Assembly (NCBI GenBank): GCA_963829545.1
Contig: CAWHIX010000010.1
Coordinates: 1 to 64,000, forward strand
Direction of reading: 5' to 3'
From: JAXGXJ01 sp963829545
GTDB taxonomy: Bacteria; Actinomycetota; Thermoleophilia; RBG-16-64-13
Length of the DNA stretch: 64,000 bases
Shown in pieces: positions 18,830 to 29,258 of the stretch. Position 1 is the first letter of the stretch. Each line of letters opens with the position of its first letter. Position numbers and translations under genes: made by a program. Under the pieces are notes generated by a model. The model saw only the letters and a list, made by a program, of their open reading frames with translations, was not told the origin of the DNA and made no database searches.

Positions 18830-19255
18830 AGGCCGGCTCCGCGTACCACTCTCAGAAAGCACCGGCGGTATTCGGGTGCAGGCTCTATATCTTCGTAGCA
18901 GTACACCACCAGCTCCGCAGGGATCCAGGACTCCGAAGCCCCGGTCGCCCCACGGATGATCGTCGAGGGAGTCGGTCGGCACCACGCCAGAACCGGTCAG
19001 CCGCCGGTGCAGGCTGTCCACATCGCTCGACGCGGAGATTGAGCATCAGCGCCTCCGGCGAGAACTCCGGCGCTCCGTCGCGTGGCTCCATGAAGCTGAC
19101 CTCGGCGTCACCGGCGGCCGGCCCGAGCCGCAAGGTCACGTACCATCCGCAGTCGAAGACGGCGCGGGGCGCCGAAGATGCCGTCTCATAGAAGCGCGGG
19201 CTCTCGGCCACAGCGCTCGGTCACAAACGTAGCTGCTGCTCGTCTGCGCGGTCAT
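18830..19255 (-). pseudogene. VOC (glyoxalase-like) domain protein, several frameshifts
   Basis: Start ATG at 19255 is preceded by GAGGAGG. The readable pieces are, in order and in different frames: MTAQTSSSYVC; ESPRFYETASSAPRAVFDCG; WYVTLRLGPAAGDAEVSFME; LHRRLTGSGVVPTDSLDDHP; WGDRGFGVLDPCG; VVYCYEDIEP. The pattern RFYE...V.D.GWYVTLRLG and WG.RGF.V.DP.G is that of a small VOC-fold protein of about 130 residues. At least three shifts are needed to join them, so it is either decayed or badly read. The exact stop is uncertain. Metal ligands and activity cannot be judged. Confidence 0.6.
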
Positions 19256-19413
19256 GGATGGCCCTCCTCTCGCTCTTGCTACACACCAGCATAGATGAGC
19301 GCTGCGGCCACCCGGCGCGGCCCTTGCCGATGCGCTATCATCGGGATTCCGGCGGGGAGACGTCGTGTCGCCCCGCGTAGTGCGGCAAGTACGCCTTGAC
19401 AAGGAGGCTTTTG

Positions 19414-21533
19414 GTGGGCACGCCTGAGGCGCCAGAAGTGGCAGTGAACAACGGGCCGGTCGCGGCTCTTTCCGATCGATATCAGGGTCCGGAGCCCGAA
19501 CAGGTGCTCGCCCGTCTGCAGCAGCCCGATATGGCCGACATAAGGCCGTCGTGTCGTGGCGGGGCGTGGTGCTCAAGGGCGACGTCTGCCCGGTGGAGCT
19601 GGCCCGGCGCTATCTGGCCCTCATCCAGGAGGAATCGTGCGGTCGCTGCGGGCCCTGCCGCATCGGCGTGGACATCCTGCGCGAGCTATTCGAGCTAGCT
19701 GGCCGACGGCGAAGGGCGACGAGCGGAGCATCGGATCAGGATCCGGGACCTCGCGGAGAACATCGACGACTCCGCCTGGTGCGGCATCGCCAACACCATC
19801 CGCGATCCCATCCTGGCGCTGCTGGATCTGGGCGCGAGGGCACTTCGCCGATCATGCCGCCGGCGCCACCTGCGAGCCGCAGACCACCCACGGCTGGATG
19901 ACGGCCCCGTGCCGCTCCACCTGCCCGTCGACTGTGGACTGCGCCGCCTACATCTTCCAGGGCCTGGAAGAGCATCCGCAATCTGGCGACCACCATCGTC
20001 AAGCGCGACAACCCGCTGCCGGCCATCATCGGCCGCACCTGTCCGCATCCCTGCGAGAGCAACTGCACCCTGGCGCCCACCGGCCATCCCATCGCCATCA
20101 ACAACATCAAGCGCTGGTGCGCCGACCGGGCCGAGGGCCTGGTGGACGACCGCTGCGTCTCCGGTGCATGGCGGGCCCACCTGCGGGGCGCGAGCCGGAG
20201 GCGGTGGAGGCCGCCGGCGGCGCGGCGCTCATCGCCGGCGGGCCGCACGAGGTCAGCGAGTTGGCCACCGTGCAGCTGAGCCAGCGACCCGTCGGCCTGC
20301 CCCGGCTGAACGGCCGGCTGCGAGGCCGTCGCGGCAGTCGCCGCGGCGAGGGAGAAGGTGGCCATCATCGGCGCCGGACCGGCCGGACTGTCCGCCGCCT
20401 ACTTCCTGGCCCGCCGCGGCTACAAGCCCATCATCTTCGAAGACCTGCCCGTGCCGGGCGGCATGGTGCACGTGGGCATCCCCGAGTACCGCCTGCCCCG
20501 CCACGTCATCCACCGCGAAGCCGAACTCATCGAGCAGGAAGGCGTCGAGATCCGCTACAACACCCGCCTGGGCCGCGACATCCACTTGGCCGATCTCGCA
20601 GCCCAGGGGTTCGAGGCCACCTTCGTGGGCATCGGCGCCCACCTGGGCCGTCCGCTGGGCATCCCCGGCGAAGACCTGCCCGGCTCCATGGACGCCATCG
20701 AGTTCCTGCGCAAGGTGGCCCTGGGCGAGAAGGTCGATATCGGCGACGAAGTCCTGGTACTGGGCGGCGGCAACTCCGCCATGGACGCGGCCCGCACCGC
20801 CGTCCGCCTGGGCGCCAAAGAAGTCAAGGTGGTCTACCGCCGCACCCGGAACGAGATGCCGGCCAACGCCTGGGAGATCGAGGAGGCCGAGGAAGAGGGC
20901 GTGGAGTTCCTCTACCTGGCCGCTCCTATCGAGTGCCGGGGTGACGATGGGGGAGTGGAGGGTCTGGTCTGCCAGCAGATGGAGCTGGGCGAGCCCGACG
21001 AGAGCGGCCGGCGCAGGCCCGTGCCCGCCGACATGGCTCCGTTCGTGCTCCAAGCCGACAGCATCATCGCCGCGGTGGGCCAGAAGCCCGACTTCGACCC
21101 CTTCAGCGCTGACGGGTCCATCAAGCTGAACAAGTACGGCTACATGGAGTGCGATCCCTACACCCTCATGACCAGCAAGCCCGGGGTCTTCGTGGGCGGC
21201 GACGCGGTGAGCGGCGGAGGGACGATAATCGAGGCCATCAACGCCGGCAAGGTGGCGGCCAAGTACATCGACAAGTACCTGCGCGGCGAGCCGGTGGTCG
21301 AGGACCTGGAGGACAAGACCCGGCGTCTGGCCGTCTATCTGGGGGCGCAGAAGAGCGGCGAGCCGCTGGCGCCCGAGGTGGACTACGGGAAGCGCCAGAA
21401 GATGCCCATGCTGCCGGCCGAGGTGCGTATCAAGAGCTTCGAGCCCTGCGAGTTGGGCTACAGCCTGGCTCAGGTGACTGCCGAGGCCGACCGCTGCCTT
21501 CGCTGCCACCGGCCCATCCTCGTCGCCACGTAG
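19414..21533 (+). CDS. NuoF-type Fe-S region fused to GltD-like flavoprotein oxidoreductase, frameshifted N-terminus
   Basis: GTG 19414 (or TTG 19411) follows AAGGAGG. The first 950 bases need several frame changes. Readable pieces: LIQEESCGRCGPCRIGVDIL, the NADH_4Fe-4S motif of NuoF/HydB; then CPSTVDCAAYIFQGLEE and NPLPAIIGRTCPHPCESNC with IAINNIKRWCADRAE, the Fer4_20 domain that precedes GltD-like enzymes. From 20358 the frame is clean for 391 residues: FAD motif VAIIGAGPAGLSAAYFLARR, LPVPGGMVHVGIPEYRLP, NAD(P) motif VLVLGGGNSAMDAARTAVRL and the end GVFVGGDAVSGGGTIIEAIN. A C-terminal CLRCHRP follows. Such fusions move electrons between NAD(P)H and ferredoxin-like partners, some by flavin bifurcation. 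Partner genes are not in the window. Confidence 0.78.
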
Positions 21534-21660
21534 CCGGCCGAAGCTGTCACTTGCCCGCTGCCGGCGCCGCTGCGACCATGGCGGCCGCCTCCGCAGGCAA
21601 GCGACCGCTTCGGCGACCTCACGGCGAGCATGAGCCGGTAGGTGTCACGAGATAGGAACG

Positions 21661-23100
21661 GTGAGCATGAGCTACCACATGACTCCGGACGAGTTCCGGA
21701 AGCAGGGGCACGCCGCCATCGAGTGGGTGGCGCGCTACATGGAAGAGGTCGAGAGTTATCCCGTGCTCTCCCAGGTGCAGCCCGGTGATATCCGCGCGCA
21801 GCTGCCCCCGCACCCGCCTCAGGAGGGCGAGTCTATGGAGGCCGTGCTGCGCGACATGGACGAGATCATCATGCCGGGCATCACCCATTGGCAGTCGCCC
21901 AACTTCTTCGCCTATTTCCCATCCAACACCTCCGGCGCCTCTATCATCGGCGACCTGCTCTCCTCGGGCATCAACGCCCAGGGCATGATGTGGAACGGCA
22001 GCCCCGCCTACACCGAGCTGGAGACGCACGTGATGGACTGGCTGGTTGAACTGCTCGACCTGCCCGAGCGTTTCAGTTCCCGGGGCGACGGAGGGGGCGT
22101 GATCGAGGACTCCGCCTCCAGCTCGACTCTGTGCGCCATACTGGCCGCCCGCGAGCGGGCCACCGGCCTGCAGAGCAACCACAAGGGCTGCGACGGCAAC
22201 CTGGTGGCCTACGCCTCCACCCAGACCCACTCTCATCTGGAGAAGGACATCCGCGTGGCCGGCATCGGCAGCGACAACCTGCGCTGCGTGGGTGTCGACG
22301 AGGCCTACGCCATGCGCCCCGACCAGCTGGAGGAGGCGGTCCTGGCCGACCTGGAGGCCGGGCACAAGCCCTTCCTGGTGGTCGCCACGGTCGGTACCAC
22401 TTCCTCCAACGCCTTCGATCCCCTCCCGGCCATCGGGGAGATCTGCCGCCGTCACGGGCTGTGGATGCACGTCGACGGAGCCATGTGCGGCACGGCCGCG
22501 GTGGTGCCCGAGTATCGCTGGGTGAACAAGGGGCTGGAGTTGGCCGACAGCTACGTCTTCAACCCGCACAAGTGGATGTTCACCGGCTTCGACTGCAGCG
22601 CCTTCTTCGTCGCCGAGCGGGCGGCGCTCATAGGCGCTCTCAGCATCCTGCCCGAGTATCTGCGCAATGCGGCCAGTGCCTCCGGAGCCGTGATCGACTA
22701 CCGTGACTGGCAGCTGCCGCTGGGCCGCCGTTTCCGGGCCCTCAAGCTGTGGTCGGTGATCAGGCATTACGGCGTAGAGGGCCTGCGTTTCCACGTTCGG
22801 CAGCACGTGGCTCTGGCCCAGGAGTTCAAGCACTGGATACTGGAGCATCCCGACTTCGACCTGGCCGCACCGGCGCCCCTCAACCTGGTGTGCTTCCGGC
22901 ACAAGGCGGGCGACGAGGTCACTCAGGCCGTCATGGACCGAGTGAACGCCTCCGGGCACATGTTCCTGAGCCACACCAAGCTCGACGACCGGCTGGTGCT
23001 GCGGATGTGCGTCGGCCAGGCTCAGACCGAGGCCCGCCACGTGCGCCAAGCCTGGGAGTTGCTCCAGGAGGCGGCGGCTGCCGCTACCGCTACCGCCTGA
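21661..23100 (+). CDS. PLP-dependent group II amino acid decarboxylase (aromatic-type)
   Basis: 479 residues. It carries the fold and motifs of aromatic-L-amino-acid/tyrosine/histidine decarboxylases: MTPDEFRKQGHAAIEWVARY, HWQSPNFFAYFPSNTSGASI, VIEDSASSSTLCAILAARER, VVATVGTTSSNAFDPLPAIG, LWMHVDGAMCGTAAVVPEYR, and the PLP-binding Lys in FNPHKWMFTGFDC. The substrate is probably tryptophan, tyrosine or a related aromatic amino acid, but the exact one cannot be read from the sequence. GTG 21661 and ATG 21667 are both possible starts. Intact. A 57-residue protein follows after a perfect GC palindrome. Confidence 0.92.
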   Translation: MSMSYHMTPDEFRKQGHAAIEWVARYMEEVESYPVLSQVQPGDIRAQLPPHPPQEGESMEAVLRDMDEIIMPGITHWQSPNFFAYFPSNTSGASIIGDLLSSGINAQGMMWNGSPAYTELETHVMDWLVELLDLPERFSSRGDGGGVIEDSASSSTLCAILAARERATGLQSNHKGCDGNLVAYASTQTHSHLEKDIRVAGIGSDNLRCVGVDEAYAMRPDQLEEAVLADLEAGHKPFLVVATVGTTSSNAFDPLPAIGEICRRHGLWMHVDGAMCGTAAVVPEYRWVNKGLELADSYVFNPHKWMFTGFDCSAFFVAERAALIGALSILPEYLRNAASASGAVIDYRDWQLPLGRRFRALKLWSVIRHYGVEGLRFHVRQHVALAQEFKHWILEHPDFDLAAPAPLNLVCFRHKAGDEVTQAVMDRVNASGHMFLSHTKLDDRLVLRMCVGQAQTEARHVRQAWELLQEAAAAATATA

Positions 23101-23117
23101 TTTCCAGACCTGCAGAT

Positions 23118-23139
23118 GCGCCGCGCCCGGGCGCGGCGC
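23118..23139. terminator. 22-bp perfect GC palindrome after the decarboxylase gene
   Basis: The sequence at 23118-23139 is fully self-complementary (gcgccgcgccc and its complement). It lies 18 bases after the decarboxylase stop and 20 bases before the next start. It could be an attenuator or terminator without a T-run. Confidence 0.4.
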
Positions 23140-23159
23140 CGCGAGACAAGGGAGGTCCC

Positions 23160-23333
23160 GTGTACACGATCAGCGTTCGCTGGAACAATGACGCCCATGA
23201 GAGGGCAACGTACTCGGCCGTCAAGGAGTACGAGATCGAAGACGGCATCCTCACCCTGGCCTTCGACAACGACCACGACCTGGTCGTCCCCCTCTTCCAG
23301 GTGACCACCGTAGACATCGCCCGCAACGAGTAG
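23160..23333 (+). CDS. 57-residue protein of unknown function
   Basis: GTG at 23160 is preceded by AAGGGAGG at the right distance. The product starts MYTISVRWNNDAHERATYSA and ends VPLFQVTTVDIARNE. It is a compact mostly beta protein (VKEYEIEDGILTLAF, DNDHDLVVPL) with no membrane segment or Cys. The good ribosome site and balanced composition support a real gene. It lies 59 bases after the decarboxylase and is probably co-transcribed with it. No family recognised. Confidence 0.65.
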   Translation: MYTISVRWNNDAHERATYSAVKEYEIEDGILTLAFDNDHDLVVPLFQVTTVDIARNE

Positions 23334-23503
23334 GCGCCGCCGGCGCACGGTGGCGCGCCGGTACACGCGGCGGCACCTGAACGGGGTCGTGATGACGGAT
23401 TCTCCGGCCGCGCGGCTTCGTTGGGTTTGAGTTGCGCCGCGACCGGGGGAGTAATATTGCGGCCTTCTCTTCACATTCGCGCCCGCGGGGGGTCCACGGG
23501 GAT

Positions 23504-26500
23504 ATGACCGAAAGCGTCCGCGCGCCCATCATACGCTCGCTCACCCTGTCGCCGGACCTCACTGAAGTCGTCAGGGCGAGACGCTTCGTCGCCGAGGTCG
23601 CCACGGAGGCGGGCTTTCCCGAGCCGCGGGTCTTCGACATGACCCTCGTCGCTTCCGAGGCCGCCGCCAACGCGGTCGAGCATGCGCCGGTGAAGGGACA
23701 CGTCGAGGTGAGGGCGCTCCTCTACCCCGACAGGCTCGAGATCCAGGTCGAGGGACCGGGGGAGTTCCAGACGCCCGACCGCCTCAAGGAGCGGCACAAC
23801 CGGGGCCTGGGTCTTCCTCTCATGGCCAAGCTGTCCGACCACCTGGCCCTCTACTCCGGCCCCCAGGGGGGTACGCTGGTCAGCCTCATCTTCTATCGCC
23901 CGGGCATGGAGCGTAAGTCGGAGGCTCGCCTGCCGCCGTCCATCCGGGAGCTGATCGACGAGAACGAACTGGTGTCGGCCATCACGGAGAAGGCTCCCGT
24001 GGGCCTCTACGTACTCGATCCTCAACTGCGCTATCGTTGGGCCAACGGCGCCTACCGCACCTTTCTCGAGGAACCATATCGCTCGCGTGATATCACCGGC
24101 CTCTACATCGGCGACGTCGTGCCCGGCGTCCGAGGAGACGGGCCCCATCGCCATCCTGCGCAGCGTCTCCCAGAGTGGGGAGCCCGTGTACCTGCCCGAG
24201 TACGAGTTCGTCGGGTTCGCGCGCGGCATCACCTACTGGCGGTGGGAGGTCATGCCTCTGGAGCAGCAGGGCCCGCCGCCGTTCGACGTGCTCGTGGTCA
24301 TATCGGAGATCACGGCCGAAACCCTGCAGCGGAGGCAGGTGGAGGCGCTGGCCGAGGAGGCCAGACAGGCGGCCGAGGCCTACAAGGGGGAGAGCGAGCG
24401 GCTGCAGACGGTCCTCCAGCAGATGCCCTCCGGCGTCATAATCGCCGACGCACCTTCCGGGCGGCTTGTCACGGGCAACCCGCAGGTGGCCGGTATATGG
24501 CGACACGATTTCCATGCTTCTGCCGACGTGACGGACTATGCGAGCTACAAGGGCTTCCACACCGACGGACGCCCCTACGAGCCGCAGGAATGGCCGTTGG
24601 CCCGCTCCATCCAGAAGGCCGAAACGGTCACGGGGGAAGAGATCCGCATCCTGCGCGGCGACGGCAGCTCTCGGCACCATCTTGGTGAGTTCCAGCCCCA
24701 TCCTGAACCAGGCTCACGAAGTGACGGCGGCCGTCGTCGTCTTCGACGAGATCACGGAGCGAAAGGCAGCCGAGGACGCCCTGCGGGCGAGCGAGGAGCG
24801 TTTCCGCGCGATGATAGAGACCGCCCGGGAAGGCGTGATAGTGGCCGATCCCGATGGCACGTACGAGTTCGTCAATCCGCGCATGGCGGAGATGCTGGGC
24901 TACTCAATCCCGGAGATGATCGGCAAGTGCAGCGCTGATTTCACATTCGACGACTGCGCGCCTCAGATCGTCGACGCGCGCGAGAACCTTCGCTCGGGGA
25001 GGGTGATTCATGCTGAGTTCACATTCCGCCGCAAGGACGACTCGCCACTTCACACCACCTATAACGCTACCCCGATATACGACGGCGCCGGAAAGCACGT
25101 CGCGAACTTCGCTCTGCACACCGACATCACCGAGCGCAAACTGGCCGAATGCCGTCTTCAGACCGATAAGGCCCTGTTCCGTGGCGTGGCCGACATCTTC
25201 GAAGAGGCGCTCAGCGATCGCGGAGAGAAGGAACTGGGAAGGATCTGCCTCGAGGTCGCCCAGGAGGTCACCGACAGTTCGGTCGGGTTCATCGGCGAGA
25301 TCGGTAACGATGGCGTGCTGCGCAACATCGCCGTCAGCGAACCCGTTCGCGACAAGCGCGAGCGCGCCCAGCCCGCCATCGGGGCGGAGCCGACGCAGGA
25401 CTTCGCGGCGCACAGCCTCTTGACCCGGATCTTGAGAGAAGGGAAGAGCCTCATCGCCAACCAGTCCTCGGCGCTCCCGGGAACCGACCGTCTACCCGCT
25501 GGGCACCCCCGTCTGGCCAACTTCCTGGGCGTTCCCCTGCGTCGCAAGGACGACATGATCGGGACGCTGGCGGTCGGGAACCGCGAAGGGGGATATGGGC
25601 CCGAACAGGAGGAGATGCTCGCGGCCCTGGGTCCCGTAGTGGTCGAGGCCTTCGACCGCAAGCGGGCCGAGGAATCCTTGCGGCAGAGCGAGGAGCGCCT
25701 CAACTTCGCCCTCGAGGTGAGCGGCACCGGCGCCTGGGAAGTCGATGTGGCGGACGACACCGGCCACCGCTCGCCGGGTTTCTACCGCATCTTCGGCTAC
25801 GAGTCACAACTACCCGACTGGAATTACGACGTGTTCCTGGAACACGTCCTGCCCGAGGATCGAGCGATGGTCGACCAGAATCTGCGGGCATCGGCGGAAG
25901 GTGGGAAGGACGCGAGCTTCGAATGCCGCATCAGGCGCAGTGACGGCGAGATCCGCTGGATCTGGGCGGCAGGCAGGCACCGGACGGGCGTCGATGGCAC
26001 GTCGCGGCTGGTCGGGATCGTGCAGGACATCACCGACCGCAAAGAAGCGGAGGAGTCCCTGCGGGCAAGCGAGGAGCGCCACCGTCTGCTCGCGGAGGAA
26101 AACGAGCGTCTCTATCGCCAGCAACTCGACATCGCCGAGAACCTGCAGGTGGCGCTCCTCAACATCCCCTCCGAGATAGGGCGGGTAACGATCGGCCACC
26201 TGTACCGCTCGGCCACGGAGGCGGCGCGGGTGGGGGGAGACTTCTACGACGCCTTCCCGGCCAAGGGGGGGCACATCGCCGTCCTCATCGGCGACGTGTC
26301 GGGGCACGGCATCCAGGCCGCCCGCACCGCCACTCTGGTCAAGGACGTCGTCCATGCCTTCACGCACCAGTCGCTTCGCACTCACGAGGTCTTGAGACGC
26401 ACCAACGGACTGCTGGTGGAGAAGGAGTTGCCCGGTTTCGTTACCCTGTTCCTGGGCATCCTGGACGGTGAATCGGGAGTGTTCCGCTACAGCTCGGCAG

Positions 26501-26887
26501 GCCATCCCGAGGCGCTCCTCCGGCGGGTCTCCGGCGAGATCCAGATGCTGGGCACGGGCTCCCCACCGCTGGGGGTGTATCCGGATGCCGTCCTGGAAGT
26601 CGGGCCAGGTGGAGTTGGATGCGGGCGATCTATTGCTGCTCTACACCGACGGGGTGTTAGAGGCGCGCCGCAATGGCGAGTTCTTCGGGGAGAAGCGTCT
26701 GGAGAAGATCATGAGGCGCAAGCGCATCACGGTGGAGAGCCTGCCGAGCATCGTTCTGGAAAAAGTACTCGCCTTCTCGGGCGGCACCCTCACCGACGAT
26801 ATCGCCGTGCTGGCCCTCTCCCTGAATCCGATCGAGGGCCGACCGCGGCGCGGCACGCGCTTCGAGCAGGCGAGCCTGCTGCGCTAG
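23504..26887 (+). CDS. HATPase-PAS-GAF-PAS-PP2C (SpoIIE) signalling protein, three frameshifts
   Basis: ATG 23504. About 1127 residues. Domain order: residues 10-135 an RsbW/SpoIIAB-like ATPase (VASEAAANAVEHAPVKGHVE, HNRGLGLPLMAKLSD); about 150-270 a first PAS region; about 290-400 a second PAS after a coiled coil (LAEEARQAAEAYKGESERLQ); about 425-540 a PAS (FRAMIETAREGVIVADPDGT); about 555-720 a GAF domain (LGRICLEVAQEVTDSSVGFI, LANFLGVPLRRKDDMIGTLA); about 730-850 a PAS with PAC end; from 880 a PP2C/SpoIIE phosphatase (DFYDAFPAKGGHIAVLIGDV, SGHG, LLLLYTDGVLEARR, TLTDDIAVLAL). Frames change near 24120, 24665 and 26605. It likely controls a partner-switching (anti-sigma/anti-anti-sigma) system by both kinase-like and phosphatase parts. 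No STAS-domain gene is nearby. Confidence 0.85.
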
Positions 26888-26933
26888 CAGCCCCCCGGTG
26901 GGGATTCGCAGTGCCGTGGCCCATCGGGCCTGC

Positions 26934-28292
26934 CTAGTATGTGCCGTAATCCTTGGCTGCCTGGATCATCGCCCGGATGTTCTCGTCCCTACCGTGGTGT
27001 ATGACGGCGCCGCTGTCGAGGAGGAAGCCACCGCCGGGCGCTGCCACTTCGATCAAGCGGCGGCAGTACTGTCGCACTTCATCCTGACTCCCCACCTGTA
27101 GGAGAGAGAGGGGGACGTTACCCTGCAACGCCGCCACTTTGCCCAGCGTGGCTTTGGCGTGGGCCATGTCCGTGCGATCCAGGAGCCACACGCTCCGCCC
27201 CTTGGGCATGTCCGCGGCGATGATCTCCAACCTCGAGTCCATCTTGCCCTCGGCAAAGAACACGGGGATGAACCCCTCATCGATCACCCCCAGAGCGACG
27301 GCTCGCAGCGTCGGCCAGTAGAAGGTCCGGAACTGCTCCTCGCTCATGTGGGCGTCGTCGCCCTTGTGCAACGGCCAGAAGATACAGGGGGGCGTCTCGG
27401 GGGTGCTCTTCTCCACGACCCAACGGACCATCAGGGGAGCTAGGCGCTCGCAGGCGGCGAGGACCTTCTCTGGTCGCCGGTATAGGTCCATCGCGATGGC
27501 CCTGGTCCCGCGCATGTGATCGCCCAGCAGGTCGAAAGGCGCCTGCGGCCCGCGGCCGACGAAGGGAGGGAAGCCCAAGCCCTGCAGACGCTCAAGAACA
27601 GCCTGCACCTTGGTCGCCCAGGCCGCTGCTTCGCGGCCGGCCGCCACCACCTTCTCCAGGCTGTCGAGGACCTCCGGCTGCGCCCAGCCCGTGAAATAGC
27701 TCGCGGCCGAGACCATCATGGACGCGTCGTAGAGCCGGCCAAGACTGGCGAAACCGGCACAGGCCCCCACGGCGCGGGGCATGTAGGTGCGGAAGAAGAA
27801 GTCGCTGGGGTCCTCGATGAGGGCGTCGTAGTCTTCGGCGAGCATCCATTCGCGTTCGTTGTACTGGTGATAAGCCTCCATGGGGGCGCCGTGCTTCGGC
27901 CAAGAGTAGAGCCTGTAGTCGAGGGCGTCGTACATGGGCCCCGGGAGGCAACCGATCAGGGGGCTGACGAGCGCGTCGGGCTGGAACTCCAGATTGAAGT
28001 CGACAAAGGCGGAGCTTCCGCGCTCGAAGTCGTACATGCCGTCATGAAAGGACAGGCCGGCTCTGACCAACGGATAGAACTCCGTGACCATGAGCGGGAC
28101 GGGGACCCTGTCGGGCGTCTTCTCCAGGAGGACGGCGTCGATGAGGCGCTGCACTCTGGTTCGGTAGGCGTGCTCCGCCTCCTCGGATACGAAGGCTACC
28201 GATCGGTTCAGCCACGAATCCAGTCGGTGGCGGAGTTTCTCGTCAGGACTCTTCTCCGGCCAGGGCATCGCTCTCGTCTGGCTCTCGCTCAC
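26934..28292 (-). CDS. Uroporphyrinogen decarboxylase (UroD/MtaA) family protein
   Basis: 452 residues. UroD-fold protein of the type found in anaerobes outside heme synthesis: RVQRLIDAVLLEKTPDRVPV, LGDHMRGTRAIAMDLYRRPE, FIPVFFAEGKMDSRLEIIAA, LDRTDMAHAKATLGKVAALQ, GNVPLSLLQVGSQDEVRQYC and the end GGGFLLDSGAVIHHGRDEN. MtaA/CmuA methyltransferases bind zinc with HxC and a late Cys; here the equivalent places read FFAEG and DSGA, so that site is missing. Heme-pathway UroD is also shorter and has another N-terminus. The reaction is therefore unknown, maybe a methyl transfer or decarboxylation. It is followed by a TetR gene read toward it (start-to-end gap 49 bases) which probably regulates it. 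Confidence 0.85.
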   Translation of the reverse strand: MSESQTRAMPWPEKSPDEKLRHRLDSWLNRSVAFVSEEAEHAYRTRVQRLIDAVLLEKTPDRVPVPLMVTEFYPLVRAGLSFHDGMYDFERGSSAFVDFNLEFQPDALVSPLIGCLPGPMYDALDYRLYSWPKHGAPMEAYHQYNEREWMLAEDYDALIEDPSDFFFRTYMPRAVGACAGFASLGRLYDASMMVSAASYFTGWAQPEVLDSLEKVVAAGREAAAWATKVQAVLERLQGLGFPPFVGRGPQAPFDLLGDHMRGTRAIAMDLYRRPEKVLAACERLAPLMVRWVVEKSTPETPPCIFWPLHKGDDAHMSEEQFRTFYWPTLRAVALGVIDEGFIPVFFAEGKMDSRLEIIAADMPKGRSVWLLDRTDMAHAKATLGKVAALQGNVPLSLLQVGSQDEVRQYCRRLIEVAAPGGGFLLDSGAVIHHGRDENIRAMIQAAKDYGTY

Positions 28293-28341
28293 GTCGGCGT
28301 CACCTCCAGGATAGGGCGAGCATCGCGTCTGCCCGGGCGGC

Positions 28342-28989
28342 TCAGGCCGGTCCCTCGCCCTCGGGCTTGACTGAGTCGCCTCGTTTGACCGAGATACTCT
28401 CCAAATACCGCTCGATCATGAGGTCGGACATGCCGGTGGAGCCGAAGTCCTCGAACCCCATCATATAGGCGAGGTCCTCGGTCCAGCACACACCCCAGAA
28501 CTCCCACGCGGCAAGCTCGGAGTTGACGTCTGGGCGGATGACCCCCTGGACCTTGCCTTCCTCGATCTTGTTCACCAGAATCTGGATGTCGACCTGATGG
28601 CGGGATTTGAGTTCCCGGCGCAGGTCCTCTTGAGGGGCGGAAGCGAAGAACTCGTACAGGGGGTAGGCGAACTCCTGCTCGGAGGGCCAGTGGAGCTTGG
28701 CCGCCGTGCGAAGGTAGTCAACGGCGTTCGTCTCCTCGGCGTCTCGAAGGATACGGGTCGCGCGCTCAAACAGCAGATCGAGCGCCGCGATCAGGATTTC
28801 CCTCCGATTGGCGTAGTGTCTGTAGAGGGCCTTCTCGGAGACCCCCTCGGCGGCTGCGATACGAGCCGTCGTCGCTCCCCGGATACCGTACTGGGCGATC
28901 AACTCGACCGCGGTCTCGGCGATGCTCCTCTTTCGCTCTTCGCCGGTCAAGCGTCGCCGGGGAGCCGGCTCGAGCGGGGGGGTGGTCAT
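28342..28989 (-). CDS. TetR-family transcriptional regulator
   Basis: 215 residues. HTH: RKRSIAETAVELIAQYGIRG, then ATTARIAAAEGVSEKALYRH with YANRREILIAALDLLF. The C-terminal half is an all-helical ligand-binding domain (LHWPSEQEFAYPLYEFFASA, SRHQVDIQILVNKIEEGKVQ, DLAYMMGFEDFGSTGMSDLM). The last pattern is shared with the TetR protein at 38475-39105 (EDLSYLEGLDTQV), so the two are related. It lies just upstream of the UroD-family gene in the same direction and is probably its regulator. The palindrome at 29190 upstream is a candidate operator. Confidence 0.92.
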   Translation of the reverse strand: MTTPPLEPAPRRRLTGEERKRSIAETAVELIAQYGIRGATTARIAAAEGVSEKALYRHYANRREILIAALDLLFERATRILRDAEETNAVDYLRTAAKLHWPSEQEFAYPLYEFFASAPQEDLRRELKSRHQVDIQILVNKIEEGKVQGVIRPDVNSELAAWEFWGVCWTEDLAYMMGFEDFGSTGMSDLMIERYLESISVKRGDSVKPEGEGPA

Positions 28990-29189
28990 GCCGGGACCTG
29001 CCGCACCTGCGAGCGCCTGCCGGGCTTCGCCTCGGAGTACATGTGCACCACCCTCGTTGAGCTTTGCGCGATAGTTCGCCGACGAAGTCAGCGGTCACCG
29101 ACGAGCTATAGCACCCGGCCGAGTCCCGTGTCAATGTGCGGGACTTGATGCTCGGCAGTTTGACAGCGAGCCAGTTTGGTGCTAAAAGT

Positions 29190-29205
29190 CAGTCTGCGCA
29201 GACTG
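29190..29205. promoter_or_regulatory. 16-bp perfect palindrome, candidate TetR operator
   Basis: CAGTCTGCGCAGACTG reads the same on both strands. It lies about 200 bases upstream of the tetR start and 225 upstream of the binding-protein start. Size and symmetry fit a TetR-dimer site. Confidence 0.5.
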
Positions 29206-29258
29206 CGAATGCCGTATAGCAGAAGCAAGCCTCATTAAGCGACGAAGTTGGGACCCGC

